The notes beneath the pieces are model-generated. The model was not told where the DNA came from. It worked only from the letters and a program-made list of their open reading frames with translations, and searched no databases. From NCBI RefSeq assembly GCF_016654015.1, contig NZ_JAEPWM010000005.1, positions 248,001-312,000 of the forward strand: a stretch of DNA of 64,000 bases. The letters run 5' to 3'. Positions 56,553 to 64,000 of this stretch are shown piece by piece (position 1 is the stretch's first letter; the number at the start of each line of letters is the position of its first letter). The DNA is from Ramlibacter ginsenosidimutans (GTDB taxonomy: Bacteria > Pseudomonadota > Gammaproteobacteria > Burkholderiales > Burkholderiaceae_C). A program made the translations under genes and the position numbers.

Positions 56553-58503
56553 GTTCGAACTCCGCGGTCTGGCCCAGTTGTTCCTCGGGCCAGAGCCACA
56601 CGATGGTGGCAATGGCCGTGATGACGGCGCTCGCGCCGGCGAAGGTCCACGAGTGCAGCAGCAGTCCCGCGAACAGGGCGCTCAGGCCCAGCGTGAGGAT
56701 CAGGGGCGCCGGCGAGTCGCCGGGCATGCGCAGGATCACGTCTGGCTCCGCATCGAGCACGGTCGTGCCGATGGTCTCCCGTCCATGATCGAGCAGCATG
56801 CCCTCGGCGAGGCGGGTGCGCTTGGGCGTGTCGTCCATGCGGTCTTCCCACAAGGGATTGCGGCTCGCCACGCTGGGGATCACCGCGAAGTTGTAGGGCG
56901 GCGGCGGCGACGACGTGGACCACTCCAGCGAGGCGCCATCCCAGGGGTTCGGGCCCGCCGGCAGGCCGCGCTTCAGGCTGTACACGATGTTGATGAGGAA
57001 CAGCAGCACGCCGATGGCGAACAGCCAGGAGCCCAGCGAGATCACCAGGTTCAGCGTGCTCCAGCCCATGCCCGCCGGATAGGTATAGATGCGGCGCGGC
57101 ATCCCGAGCAGGCCGGCGATGTGCATCGGGAAGAAGCCCACGTTGAAGCCGATGAACATCACCCAGAAGTTCCACTTGCCCAGGCGCTCGCTCATCATGC
57201 GGCCGGTCATCTTCGGGAACCAGTAGTAGGTGCCGCCGACGACCGCGAAGACGTTGATGCCGATGATCACGTAGTGCAGGTGCGCCACGACGAAGTACGT
57301 GTCGGTGAGCTGCCGGTCCACGGGCACGGCTGCGGTCATGAAGCCCGAGAGCCCGCCGATCACGAACAGCAGGATGAAGCCGGCGAAGAACAGGAAGGGC
57401 GTGCGGAACACCGGCCGGCCGGTCCAGATGGTCGCGAGCCACGAGAACACGGCCACCGCACTCGGGATCACGATGGCGAAACTTGCCGCGCTGAAGAACG
57501 AGAGCGACACGGGCGGCAGCCCGGTGGCGAACATGTGGTGCACCCAGACGCCGAGGCCGAGCACCATCGTCGTGACCGTGGCGAGCGCCACCGGCGTGTA
57601 GCCCACCAGCGGCCGCCGGCAGAAGGTGGGCAGGCCGTCGGAGACGATCCCCATCGCCGGCAGCACGATCGCGTACACCCAGGGGTGGCCGAACATCCAG
57701 AACAGGTGCTGCCAGAGCAGCGGCTGGCCGCCGCCGTTGACGTCGAAGAAATGCATGCCGAACTGCCGGTCCAGCCACAGCATGAAGAACGCGAGGCTCA
57801 CCGCGGGCACCGCCAGCAGGTTGCCGACCGACGCCGTGATCGTGCCCCACACCAGGATCGGCACGCGGTTGATCGACATGCCCGGCGCGCGCGTGCGGAA
57901 CAGCGTGACGACGAAGTTCACGGAGCCGACGGTGGTGGAGATGCCCAGCAGCACCATGCCCAGCGCGTAGACGTCGATGTTGATGCCGGGGTCGAACACC
58001 TTCCCCGAATACGGCACGTAGTTGAACCAGCCCGCGTCCGGCGCGCGGCCGATCAGGAAGCTGGAGTACAGGTAGATGCCCGACGCCACGTACACCCAGT
58101 ACGAAAGCGCATTGAGGCGCGGGAAGGCCATGTCGCGCGAACCGAGGATCAGCGGCCACAGGTAGTTGCTGAAGCCGGAGAGCACGGGCAGGGCGTACAG
58201 GAAGATCATGGTCACGCCGTGCATCGTGAACAGCTGGTTGTACGCCTCGGGCGCGAGCACGTGGCCGTTCGGCTGCGCGAGCTGCAGCCGGATCACGGCC
58301 GCCTCCAGTCCGCCGAGCAGCAGGAACACGAAGGAGGTGACCAGGTAGCGCAGCCCGATTTCCTTGTGGTCCACGGAGCAGAGGGCGCCCCAGAATCCCG
58401 GGCGCGTTTCCCAGATCCCGCGCAGCCGCTCGTGCAGGCCGGGGTCGTCGGCTGCGCGGGTGATCACCGGGCGGCGCAAATGGGCGATGGCAGTGCTGTC
58501 CAC
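56539..58503 (-). CDS. ctaD: Cytochrome c oxidase subunit I, atypical proton channels (654 aa)
   Basis: This is a heme-copper oxidase catalytic subunit. Heme and CuB ligands are intact: His95 (FTMHGVTMI), His273-x3-Tyr277 (FGHPWVYAIV), His322-His323 (VWVHHMF), His408 and His410 (VAHLHYVI). The usual HPEVY glutamate is Trp275, and the K-channel lysine (PTGVKVFSW in classic enzymes) is Ala351 in IPSAVAVFSW. The D-channel entry Asp124 (GSRDMAFPR) with Asn113 and Asn131 is kept. A C-terminal extension of about 120 residues with two more helices is present. It is the fourth gene of the operon, 12 bp after subunit II. Confidence 0.93.
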   Translation of the reverse strand: MDSTAIAHLRRPVITRAADDPGLHERLRGIWETRPGFWGALCSVDHKEIGLRYLVTSFVFLLLGGLEAAVIRLQLAQPNGHVLAPEAYNQLFTMHGVTMIFLYALPVLSGFSNYLWPLILGSRDMAFPRLNALSYWVYVASGIYLYSSFLIGRAPDAGWFNYVPYSGKVFDPGINIDVYALGMVLLGISTTVGSVNFVVTLFRTRAPGMSINRVPILVWGTITASVGNLLAVPAVSLAFFMLWLDRQFGMHFFDVNGGGQPLLWQHLFWMFGHPWVYAIVLPAMGIVSDGLPTFCRRPLVGYTPVALATVTTMVLGLGVWVHHMFATGLPPVSLSFFSAASFAIVIPSAVAVFSWLATIWTGRPVFRTPFLFFAGFILLFVIGGLSGFMTAAVPVDRQLTDTYFVVAHLHYVIIGINVFAVVGGTYYWFPKMTGRMMSERLGKWNFWVMFIGFNVGFFPMHIAGLLGMPRRIYTYPAGMGWSTLNLVISLGSWLFAIGVLLFLINIVYSLKRGLPAGPNPWDGASLEWSTSSPPPPYNFAVIPSVASRNPLWEDRMDDTPKRTRLAEGMLLDHGRETIGTTVLDAEPDVILRMPGDSPAPLILTLGLSALFAGLLLHSWTFAGASAVITAIATIVWLWPEEQLGQTAEFEHERA

Positions 58504-58515
58504 GGGGCTCCTCGT

Positions 58516-59535
58516 CTAGCGCAGGGTCTGCAGGTAGGCGACCACTTGCTGCAGTTCCGCCGGCGTGATCGATGGGGCAGGCATGCGCGTGCCCGGCTTG
58601 ATGGATTGCGGGTTGGAAATCCACGCGGCCAGGTTGCCCGGCGTGTTCGGCAGCGCGCCCGCGGCCACGGTGCTGCGCTCCATCAGGTGCGTCAGGTCGG
58701 GGCCGAGGATGCCCCCCGCGTCCGTGCCGCGCACCGTGTGGCAGGCGCCGCAACGGCTCACGAACAGCCGCTCGGCGTTCTCGCCCGGGCTGCCCGGTGC
58801 CGGCGCGGCTGCGGGTTGCAGTTGCCGGTCGCGCCAGGTCGCGAAGTCCTCCGGACGCTGCGCCACCACCAGCATCGCCATGTGCGCGTGCTGCGCGCCG
58901 CAGAACTCGCCGCACTGGCCTCGGTAGGTGCCGGGCTGCGACGCCTGCAGCCAGAGCTCGTTGGTGTGGCCGGGGATCATGTCGATCTTGCCGGACAACT
59001 GCGGGACCCAGAACGAGTGGATCACGTCCTCGCTGGACAACTCCACTTTCACCGGCTGGCCCACGGGGATGTGGATCTCGTTGGCGGTCGTGAACCCACG
59101 ACTGGGATCGCTCGCCTGGTACTCCACGCGCCACCACCACTGGGCGCCGGTGACGTGCAGCTTCATCTGGTCCGCCGCGCCCGGCATGGCGATCGCGCGC
59201 AGCGTCAGCATGGTCCACACGGCGCAGGCCGCGAGCACGACGACGGTGATGCTCACGCCGACGTAGAGCCAGCTCATGCCGCCCGCGTCGCGGCGCACGG
59301 CCAGTTCAAATTCGGGGACGGGCGGGCGCCGGCGCAGGAGGCCGGCGAGCAGCGCGATGGTGACAAGGGCGAACACGACAATCGAAATCACGGCGAGCCC
59401 CCAGCCGAGACGCGTGACTGGATCCCCCGCCGTGCCGAAGGTCTGCACGTACGAAAGAGGCAGCGCCGTGGCCGCGCGCGCACCGGCGGGCAGCAGGGGC
59501 AGCGCGAGGAGCAGGGACTGCGGGATCCGCGTCAT
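58516..59535 (-). CDS. ctaC: Cytochrome c oxidase subunit II with fused cytochrome c domain (339 aa)
   Basis: The N-terminus is a signal peptide followed by two membrane helices (LGWGLAVISIVVFALVTIALLAG and WLYVGVSITVVVLAACAVWTM). A cupredoxin domain has CuA ligands in DVIHSFWVPQ and GQCGEFCGAQHAHM, and a C-terminal mono-heme domain has CGACH near residue 266 with Met in GTRMPAPS. This is the caa3-type layout. The Met at 59535 overlaps the preceding cytochrome stop by 4 bp. The protein accepts electrons from the periplasmic cytochrome c and passes them to subunit I. Confidence 0.93.
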   Translation of the reverse strand: MTRIPQSLLLALPLLPAGARAATALPLSYVQTFGTAGDPVTRLGWGLAVISIVVFALVTIALLAGLLRRRPPVPEFELAVRRDAGGMSWLYVGVSITVVVLAACAVWTMLTLRAIAMPGAADQMKLHVTGAQWWWRVEYQASDPSRGFTTANEIHIPVGQPVKVELSSEDVIHSFWVPQLSGKIDMIPGHTNELWLQASQPGTYRGQCGEFCGAQHAHMAMLVVAQRPEDFATWRDRQLQPAAAPAPGSPGENAERLFVSRCGACHTVRGTDAGGILGPDLTHLMERSTVAAGALPNTPGNLAAWISNPQSIKPGTRMPAPSITPAELQQVVAYLQTLR

Positions 59536-60158
59536 GGCGTCTTGCCCGGGTCCGGTCGCGCCTCCGCCGGGCTGCTCGTGGCCGTCTCGTTCCTGGGCTT
59601 GGCCTTCGCTGCATCCGCCGGCAGCGTGGAGGCAGTCTCCGGCGAGAACTGCGTGCCGGGCACGTCGCCTTGCACCCAGGCCTGGTACGCGCTGGCGGGG
59701 AACGTTCCGCCCAGCGACTGGATGTACGAGACCAGCTTCCAGATGTCGTTCGGGGGCAGCGCGGGGTTCCAGGCGGGCATGCCTTGCGGCCGCCCTTCGT
59801 AGATCGACTTGAAGATCTGCACCGGGGTGCCGCCGTAGCGCCAGTAGTGGTCGGTGAGGTTGGGGCCCATGCTGCCCTTGGCACCGTAGCCGTGGCAGCC
59901 CGCGCAGTTCATGCGCACGAACAGATCCTCTCCCTGTTGCACGGCTTGCGGGTTGTGCGCGTACGGGTTGTCCTGGATCGCGGGAGCCGGCGTCTTGCCG
60001 GGACCGGCCACGTCGCCGAGCGGCACGGCCGAGATGGCTTCGATGGACGGGGCCGCGTTCTCGGGTGCGGCGGCGACCGTGCTGCCGCCTTGCATGCGGT
60101 CGCAGCCGCCGAGCGCGAGCACGGCCAGCGCGAGCGCGGTGCGGCCGGCGGGGCTCAC
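59532..60158 (-). CDS. Cytochrome c lipoprotein (208 aa)
   Basis: GTG 60158 overlaps the alcohol dehydrogenase stop by 4 bp. It begins a lipoprotein signal peptide (VSPAGRTALALAVLALGGC, lipobox Cys at 19). The mature part has one heme site, MNCAGCHGYG, a PNLTDHYWRYGG segment and an axial-Met region GRPQGMPAWN. A disordered tail with Lys/Pro/Ser ends the protein. It resembles the cytochrome partners of quinoprotein alcohol dehydrogenases and is the likely electron acceptor linking the dehydrogenase to the oxidase at the membrane. Confidence 0.88.
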   Translation of the reverse strand: MSPAGRTALALAVLALGGCDRMQGGSTVAAAPENAAPSIEAISAVPLGDVAGPGKTPAPAIQDNPYAHNPQAVQQGEDLFVRMNCAGCHGYGAKGSMGPNLTDHYWRYGGTPVQIFKSIYEGRPQGMPAWNPALPPNDIWKLVSYIQSLGGTFPASAYQAWVQGDVPGTQFSPETASTLPADAAKAKPRNETATSSPAEARPDPGKTP

Positions 60159-62032
60159 GGCTTGCCTCCCATGCCGTGGTCCGCGCGGGCCGCCGGACCG
60201 CCGGCTTCGGTCTCCAGCTGCGTGGTGCCCGTGGCCGATGAAACGCCGTCGAGCGAGAACACATACAAGGTGCTGCCACGCGGGGGGAATCCGGGCATCG
60301 TGGAGCTCACCATCGCCGCGCCGCCGATGCCCGAATAGATCGCGATGTACTGGTGGCCGTCGGGGCCCGTGTAGGTCATCGGCTGGCCGATCACGCCGGA
60401 GCCGAGCTTGTGCGACCACAGCACCTTGCCGCTGTGCGCATCGACCGCGCGGAACCAGCCATCTGCGGTGCCATAGAACACCAGGTTGCCGGCGGTCGCG
60501 AGCGAGCCGCTCATGGTCATGAACTTCTCGCGGATCGACCAGACCTTGCGGCCGGCCACCGGGTCCCAGGCCATGAACTCGCCCCAGTTGTCGCCCGGTC
60601 CCGCGTAGCGCTTCATCTCCATGCCGTCGTAGGGCGTGCCGGGGATGTACGACTGCGGATGGTCCGTCAGGTCCATGCAGATGTTGAAGATGCCCGCGTA
60701 CACCAGGCCCGTCTGCGGCGAGTACGCCGAGGGCTGCCAGTCCTTGCCGCCGATGTCGGGCGGGCACACGTTGGGCAGCTTGACGTTGGGCTTGGGCTCC
60801 ATCGCGGGGTTCACGATCGGCATGCCCGTCTTCAGGTCGATGCCCTTGGACCAGTTCTGGTACGCGAAGGGCTGGGCCGTCAGCACCTCGCCGGTCATGC
60901 GGTCGATCGTGTAGGCGAAGGCGTTGCGGTCGAAGTGCACCAGCACCTTGCGCTTGCGCCCGTTGATGGTGGCGTCCAGCAGCACGTTCTCGTTGACGCC
61001 GTCGTAGTCCCACTCGTCGTGCGGGGTGAACTGGTAGGCCCACCGGGCCATGCCGGTGCTGGCGTCGCGCGCGAAGATCGTGCTGGTCCACAGGTTGTAG
61101 CCGGGCCGCTGCGCCGGCACCCGCGGCCCCGGATTGCTGGTGCCGTAGAAGATGGTGTTGGTGTCCGGGTCGTAGGAGATCCAGGCCCACACCGATCCCG
61201 CGCCGCGGCGCGCCGCGCCCGGAGGCCAGGTGCTGACGCCGAGGTCCTTGCCCTTCATCCAGTCGTAGAACGGCTTGAATTCGGGGCCGATGCGCACTTC
61301 CTGGTCGGTGCCCGTGCTGTAGGCGCGCCAGACTTCCTTGCCCGTGTCGACGTCGAGCGCGGCGATCCAGCCCCACACGCCCAGTTCGCCGCCGCTGTTG
61401 CCGACGAAGACGCGGTTGCCGACCGCGAACGGCGCCATGGTCATGGTCTCGCCGTGGGTCGTGTCGCCCATCTTCGTGCGCCACAACTCCTTGCCGGTCT
61501 TGGCATCCAGCGCGATCGTGTGGTTGTCCAGCAGGTTGTAGATCAGCTTGCCGTTGACGAGCACGCCACCGCGGTTCACCGTGTCGCAGCAGGCCTTGCC
61601 GATCGACACCGGGGTGGGATCGGGCGCATACGACCACTTGATCGGCGAACCCGGCTTGGTGAGGTCGAGCGCATACGCGATGTTCGGGAACGGCGTCACG
61701 AGGTACATCGTGTTGTTCGCCACCAGCGGCGCCGCCTCGTGCCCGTTCTGCGTGCCGTCCGAGAACGTCCAGGCGGTCCGCAGGCGGGCCACGTTGGACG
61801 CGTTGATCTCGGCGAGCGGGCTGTAGCGGGTGTTCGCGTAATCGCGCGCCTGCATGTGCCATTCGCCGGGCGGGTCGTTCGGCGCGAAGTTCGCCGAGGT
61901 GGCGGCAGCGGGCGCTGCCTGGGGTGTGCCTTGCGGGAAAGCCGGGCCCGCGAGCAAGGAGGCGAGGAACAGGGCTCCCGACCAGCGCGCCCAACCAGCA
62001 CGCAGCGCGGGGAGAAGACCACGGTGGGTCAT
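60155..62032 (-). CDS. PQQ-dependent alcohol dehydrogenase, lanthanide-type signature (625 aa)
   Basis: This is an eight-bladed quinoprotein alcohol dehydrogenase. A signal peptide, the vicinal disulfide Cys148-Cys149 (IGKACCDTVNRG), metal ligands Glu216 (NSGGELGVWGW) and Asn300 (GTSNPGP), and the catalytic Asp342 in TPHDEWDYDGVNEN are visible. Asp344, two residues further on, is the extra metal ligand of lanthanide-dependent XoxF, ExaF and PedH enzymes; calcium enzymes have Ala, Ser or Thr there. It is periplasmic and oxidises an alcohol, with electrons passing to the cytochrome encoded next. It is the first gene of the seven-gene operon, and CTGGAGACG precedes the ATG. Confidence 0.92.
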   Translation of the reverse strand: MTHRGLLPALRAGWARWSGALFLASLLAGPAFPQGTPQAAPAAATSANFAPNDPPGEWHMQARDYANTRYSPLAEINASNVARLRTAWTFSDGTQNGHEAAPLVANNTMYLVTPFPNIAYALDLTKPGSPIKWSYAPDPTPVSIGKACCDTVNRGGVLVNGKLIYNLLDNHTIALDAKTGKELWRTKMGDTTHGETMTMAPFAVGNRVFVGNSGGELGVWGWIAALDVDTGKEVWRAYSTGTDQEVRIGPEFKPFYDWMKGKDLGVSTWPPGAARRGAGSVWAWISYDPDTNTIFYGTSNPGPRVPAQRPGYNLWTSTIFARDASTGMARWAYQFTPHDEWDYDGVNENVLLDATINGRKRKVLVHFDRNAFAYTIDRMTGEVLTAQPFAYQNWSKGIDLKTGMPIVNPAMEPKPNVKLPNVCPPDIGGKDWQPSAYSPQTGLVYAGIFNICMDLTDHPQSYIPGTPYDGMEMKRYAGPGDNWGEFMAWDPVAGRKVWSIREKFMTMSGSLATAGNLVFYGTADGWFRAVDAHSGKVLWSHKLGSGVIGQPMTYTGPDGHQYIAIYSGIGGAAMVSSTMPGFPPRGSTLYVFSLDGVSSATGTTQLETEAGGPAARADHGMGGKP

Positions 62033-62307
62033 GACGTCTCCAGGTGTTTTTATGTCGCGATGCGAGTTATATCGGCGCGCTCCTCGACCGTGCTTGGTTT
62101 GTTACAAATACTTTTTCATAACGCAGCCGGGCGATAGCAGTGCCGAGCAGGTGAACTGACCGCTGCCTGATGCCGGCGTTCGAAAGCGTTCGCGCCGGCG
62201 AAGGCACCGAGGGCACGTGGCTCTGCGGCGCGGGCTCGCGCGCTCGCTCGCTTCGTCCTTGCTTTTCTGCTGAACTTCCTGGCTCAGGAAGTCGTTCAAG
62301 GGCGTGG
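62033..62307. promoter_or_regulatory. Upstream region of the alcohol dehydrogenase operon (275 bp)
   Basis: It holds no gene. Around 62100-62125 is the most AT-rich patch of the area (on the - strand TTATGAAAAAGTATTTGTAACA), a likely core promoter about 80 bp before the dehydrogenase start. A short hairpin (CTTCCTGGCTCAGGAAG, near 62275-62292) lies just beyond the end of the Ku gene. Confidence 0.4.
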
Positions 62308-63318
62308 CTACGCCGCCTTGCGCCGCCGCGCCGCTTGCACGGCCTTCACCAGCGCGCCCTTGTCCATCTTGCTGCGGCCCGCGATCCCCAGGTCCGTCGC
62401 CAGGCGGGCAAGCTGTTCGCGCGTCATGCTCGCGAGCTCGCCGCCCGAGTCCGCGTGACTCACGCGCGCATGCTTCGCCGCGGCGCCCGGCGTGGCCTTC
62501 ACCTCTCCGCCCAGGCTGTTGCGCAGCAACTGGACCAGGTCGATGATCTGCGCCCCTCCTTCGTCGGGCTCTTCGTCTTCGGCCGTCTCCGGCAAGGTGA
62601 CCACGTCCTTGTGCGCCTTCAGCTTGCTGCGCGCCAGTTGCTCCAGCGCTTCGGCGTCCCGGTCTTCCAGCTCGTGCAGGTCCAGGCGTTTTTCCAGCGC
62701 GCGGTCGATCTCGCGGGTGAATTCCTCGACCTTCGCGGCGGTCACTCGCGTCGGCGCGGGCAGCCCGATGGCCTCCGGCGTGCGCAGTTCATCGACGTAC
62801 CGCAGCGTCTCGGCGCGCAGTGCGCCGTGCTCGGCGATGATCGCGACGAGGTACTCGTGGCCGCGCATGACCAGGCGGCCGATGCCGGCCTTGCCGGTGC
62901 GTTCCATGGTCTGGGCGAGCAGGGAATACGCCTTGCCGGCGCGCTGCGTGGGGGCGAGGAAATAAGGCCGCACGAAGCTCGCGGGCGGCACCTGCTGCAG
63001 CGGCACGAACCGCAGCAGGTCGATGTCGCGCGAGGTCTCGGGCGCAGCGCTTTCGAACTCCGCCTCCGTGATCACGACGGCCTTGCCGCTGTCGGTCTCG
63101 TAGCCGCGCACGATCTCGTCGTCGTCCAGCGGCTTGCCGTCGCTCGCGCTGGTGTAGCGCCGGCCCAGTGGATGCCCTTGCGCGTCGACCATCTTCATCG
63201 AGGTGTCGCGGGCGCGGGCGGCGGCATAGAAATCCACGGGGATGCTGACCAGCCCGAAGGTGATGGTGCCGGACCAGAAGGCGCGCACGGGCGCGGCAGG
63301 CGCGTGATGCTCAGGCAC
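62308..63318 (-). CDS. ku: Ku protein for non-homologous end joining (336 aa)
   Basis: This is a prokaryotic Ku that binds DNA ends and recruits LigD. The core starts RAFWSGTITFGLVSIPVDFYAAARARDTSMKMVD, includes YETDSGKAVVITEAEFES and FVRPYFLAPTQRAGKAYSLLAQTM, and ends in a Lys-rich tail with a SAP-like helix pair (MTREQLARLATDLGIAGRSKMDKGALVKAVQAARRRKAA). It is longer than the classic 270-290 aa because of this tail. Its start overlaps the end of a second ku gene by 8 bp. No ligD is in the window. Confidence 0.91.
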   Translation of the reverse strand: MPEHHAPAAPVRAFWSGTITFGLVSIPVDFYAAARARDTSMKMVDAQGHPLGRRYTSASDGKPLDDDEIVRGYETDSGKAVVITEAEFESAAPETSRDIDLLRFVPLQQVPPASFVRPYFLAPTQRAGKAYSLLAQTMERTGKAGIGRLVMRGHEYLVAIIAEHGALRAETLRYVDELRTPEAIGLPAPTRVTAAKVEEFTREIDRALEKRLDLHELEDRDAEALEQLARSKLKAHKDVVTLPETAEDEEPDEGGAQIIDLVQLLRNSLGGEVKATPGAAAKHARVSHADSGGELASMTREQLARLATDLGIAGRSKMDKGALVKAVQAARRRKAA

Positions 63319-64000
63319 GCTTGCGTCCTTGTCCGATGCTCGCGCGCAGCGCGTCCTCCAGGCTGGAGCTGGCCGCCGGCTCGCGCGGACGCAGCGGCGT
63401 CACCTTGCGGCCGTGGAGCTTGGCTTCGATGAGGGCGCTCAGGCGCTCGCGGTATTCGTCGTGCCATTGCGCGGGATCGAAGTCGCCGGAGATCGAGTCG
63501 ACCAGTTGCGTGGCGAGCTTCAGTTCGGCTTCCGAGGGCGCTTTGGACTTCGCCGGCTGGACCTCGGGCATGGCCATGACCTGCTCGGAGCGCCGCAAGG
63601 TGATCATCTGCAGGTAGTCGCCTTCGGCGCGCAGCGCGCCCAGGTAGCGCTTCTTGCGCATCACCCAGCGGGCGATGCCCTCCGCCTGCTTCTGCGCGAC
63701 GGCCCGGGCCAGCGCGAAATAGCGGTCCTCGTCCTCGTCGGGGCCCAACCAGTACGGCCGGTCGTACCACTGGTCCGAGAGCAGGCCGGCGGGGACGAAT
63801 CGGCACAGGTGGATGTCGCGGCTGGCCGGCGGCTCCAGCGAGGCCAGTTCCTCAGGCTGCAGGATCACGGCCTCGCCGTTCCCGAGCGGGAAGGCCTTGC
63901 GCCGCGCGTCCGGCTCCACCGGCTCGCCGGTGTCCTTGCGCACGATCTCCTGCTGCACGTGCGCGTGGTTCTTGCGGTCCAGGAGCTTGAAGTGCACCGT
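63311..64000 (-). CDS. ku: Second Ku protein, partial at the window edge (more than 228 aa)
   Basis: A second Ku domain is seen: VHFKLLDRKNHAHVQQEIVRKDTGEPV, RDIHLCRFVPAGLLSDQWYDRPYWLGPDEDEDRYFALARAVAQKQAEGIARWVM and a C-terminus with a Glu/Arg-rich helix. About 30 N-terminal residues lie beyond position 64000. It is clearly diverged from the first Ku and lacks its SAP-like tail. Overlap by 8 bp means the two are co-translated, so a heterodimer is possible. Confidence 0.88.
   Translation of the reverse strand, partial: TVHFKLLDRKNHAHVQQEIVRKDTGEPVEPDARRKAFPLGNGEAVILQPEELASLEPPASRDIHLCRFVPAGLLSDQWYDRPYWLGPDEDEDRYFALARAVAQKQAEGIARWVMRKKRYLGALRAEGDYLQMITLRRSEQVMAMPEVQPAKSKAPSEAELKLATQLVDSISGDFDPAQWHDEYRERLSALIEAKLHGRKVTPLRPREPAASSSLEDALRASIGQGRKRA

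Noticed and set aside
56452..59802. A 3.35-kb open frame on the + strand opposite the oxidase genes.
   Set aside because: It is antisense to well-conserved oxidase genes, has His/Arg/Glu-rich low-complexity translation and no family features. Long antisense frames are expected in GC-rich DNA.

Overview
The window is about 64 kb of GC-rich DNA, by eye roughly two-thirds G+C, with codons strongly biased to G/C in third position. The gene content fits a betaproteobacterium of the Burkholderiales, most likely a Comamonadaceae relative such as Ramlibacter or Variovorax. It includes several Bug-type tricarboxylate-transporter receptors, protocatechuate 4,5-cleavage genes, family III CoA-transferases, a caa3-like oxidase locus and tandem Ku genes. 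This assignment is inferred from gene families. No rRNA, tRNA, CRISPR array or complete insertion sequence was seen.

Positions 1-3063 are ordinary chromosome (amidase, DinB-like and DUF4145 proteins). Positions 3304-9755 hold a chromosomal integron: an IntI1-like integrase gene inactivated by an internal deletion, an attI-type leader, and eight gene cassettes separated by attC sites. The cassettes carry a cysteine hydrolase, two unknown exported proteins, a 343-aa unknown protein with weak nuclease-like features, a small membrane protein, a DUF2971 protein, HicAB, and a TIGR02574-type antitoxin with a broken RelE/ParE toxin. In six of the first seven cassettes the R'' box of the attC is exactly complementary to the cassette's own leading TTRRRY box, and in the fifth it has one mismatch. 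This fixes the cassette boundaries. The array ends abruptly inside the toxin gene, fused to a 5'-truncated chromosomal gene.

Positions 10127-26843 hold aromatic catabolism (MarR regulator, ligA-ligB-pobA and a periplasmic binding protein, then benE). Envelope and transport genes follow: an L,D-transpeptidase, an exported GGND-repeat protein, a CDF transporter, a quinone reductase, a histidine kinase with two ATPase-like modules, a SYLF lipoprotein, a beta-propeller lipoprotein, and a MarR-MFS pair. Positions 27009-32400 hold two tandem paralogous exported GH12-like glycosidases with duplicated N-terminal binding modules, and a small Tyr/Pro-rich exported protein. Positions 32446-34606 are a decayed two-component locus and a Crp/Fnr regulator.

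Positions 34698-49556 form a CoA-ester catabolic island. An IclR regulator is divergent from a + strand operon (hydratase, CoA-transferase, Bug receptor, oxidoreductase, then an aminotransferase). A GntR regulator is divergent from a - strand operon (Bug receptor, CoA-transferase, hydratase, HMG-CoA-lyase-like, acyl-CoA dehydrogenase, MmgE/PrpD). The two operons overlap tail to tail by 37 bp. Two translationally coupled RraA-like genes follow the GntR gene, then a LysR-YeiH divergent pair.

Positions 51710-52635 are non-coding and packed with long inverted repeats, one with perfect 32-bp arms. Next come a bufferin operon (bufA1-bufB-bufC-DoxX), predicted to make a Cys-modified copper-binding RiPP, and on the other strand a tightly overlapping respiratory operon. 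That operon holds a PQQ alcohol dehydrogenase with the Asp-Tyr-Asp signature of lanthanide-dependent enzymes, a cytochrome c lipoprotein, oxidase subunits II-I-III, a small membrane protein and another cytochrome c. Its oxidase subunit I lacks both the HPEVY glutamate and the K-channel lysine. The window closes with two overlapping Ku genes, the second cut by the edge.
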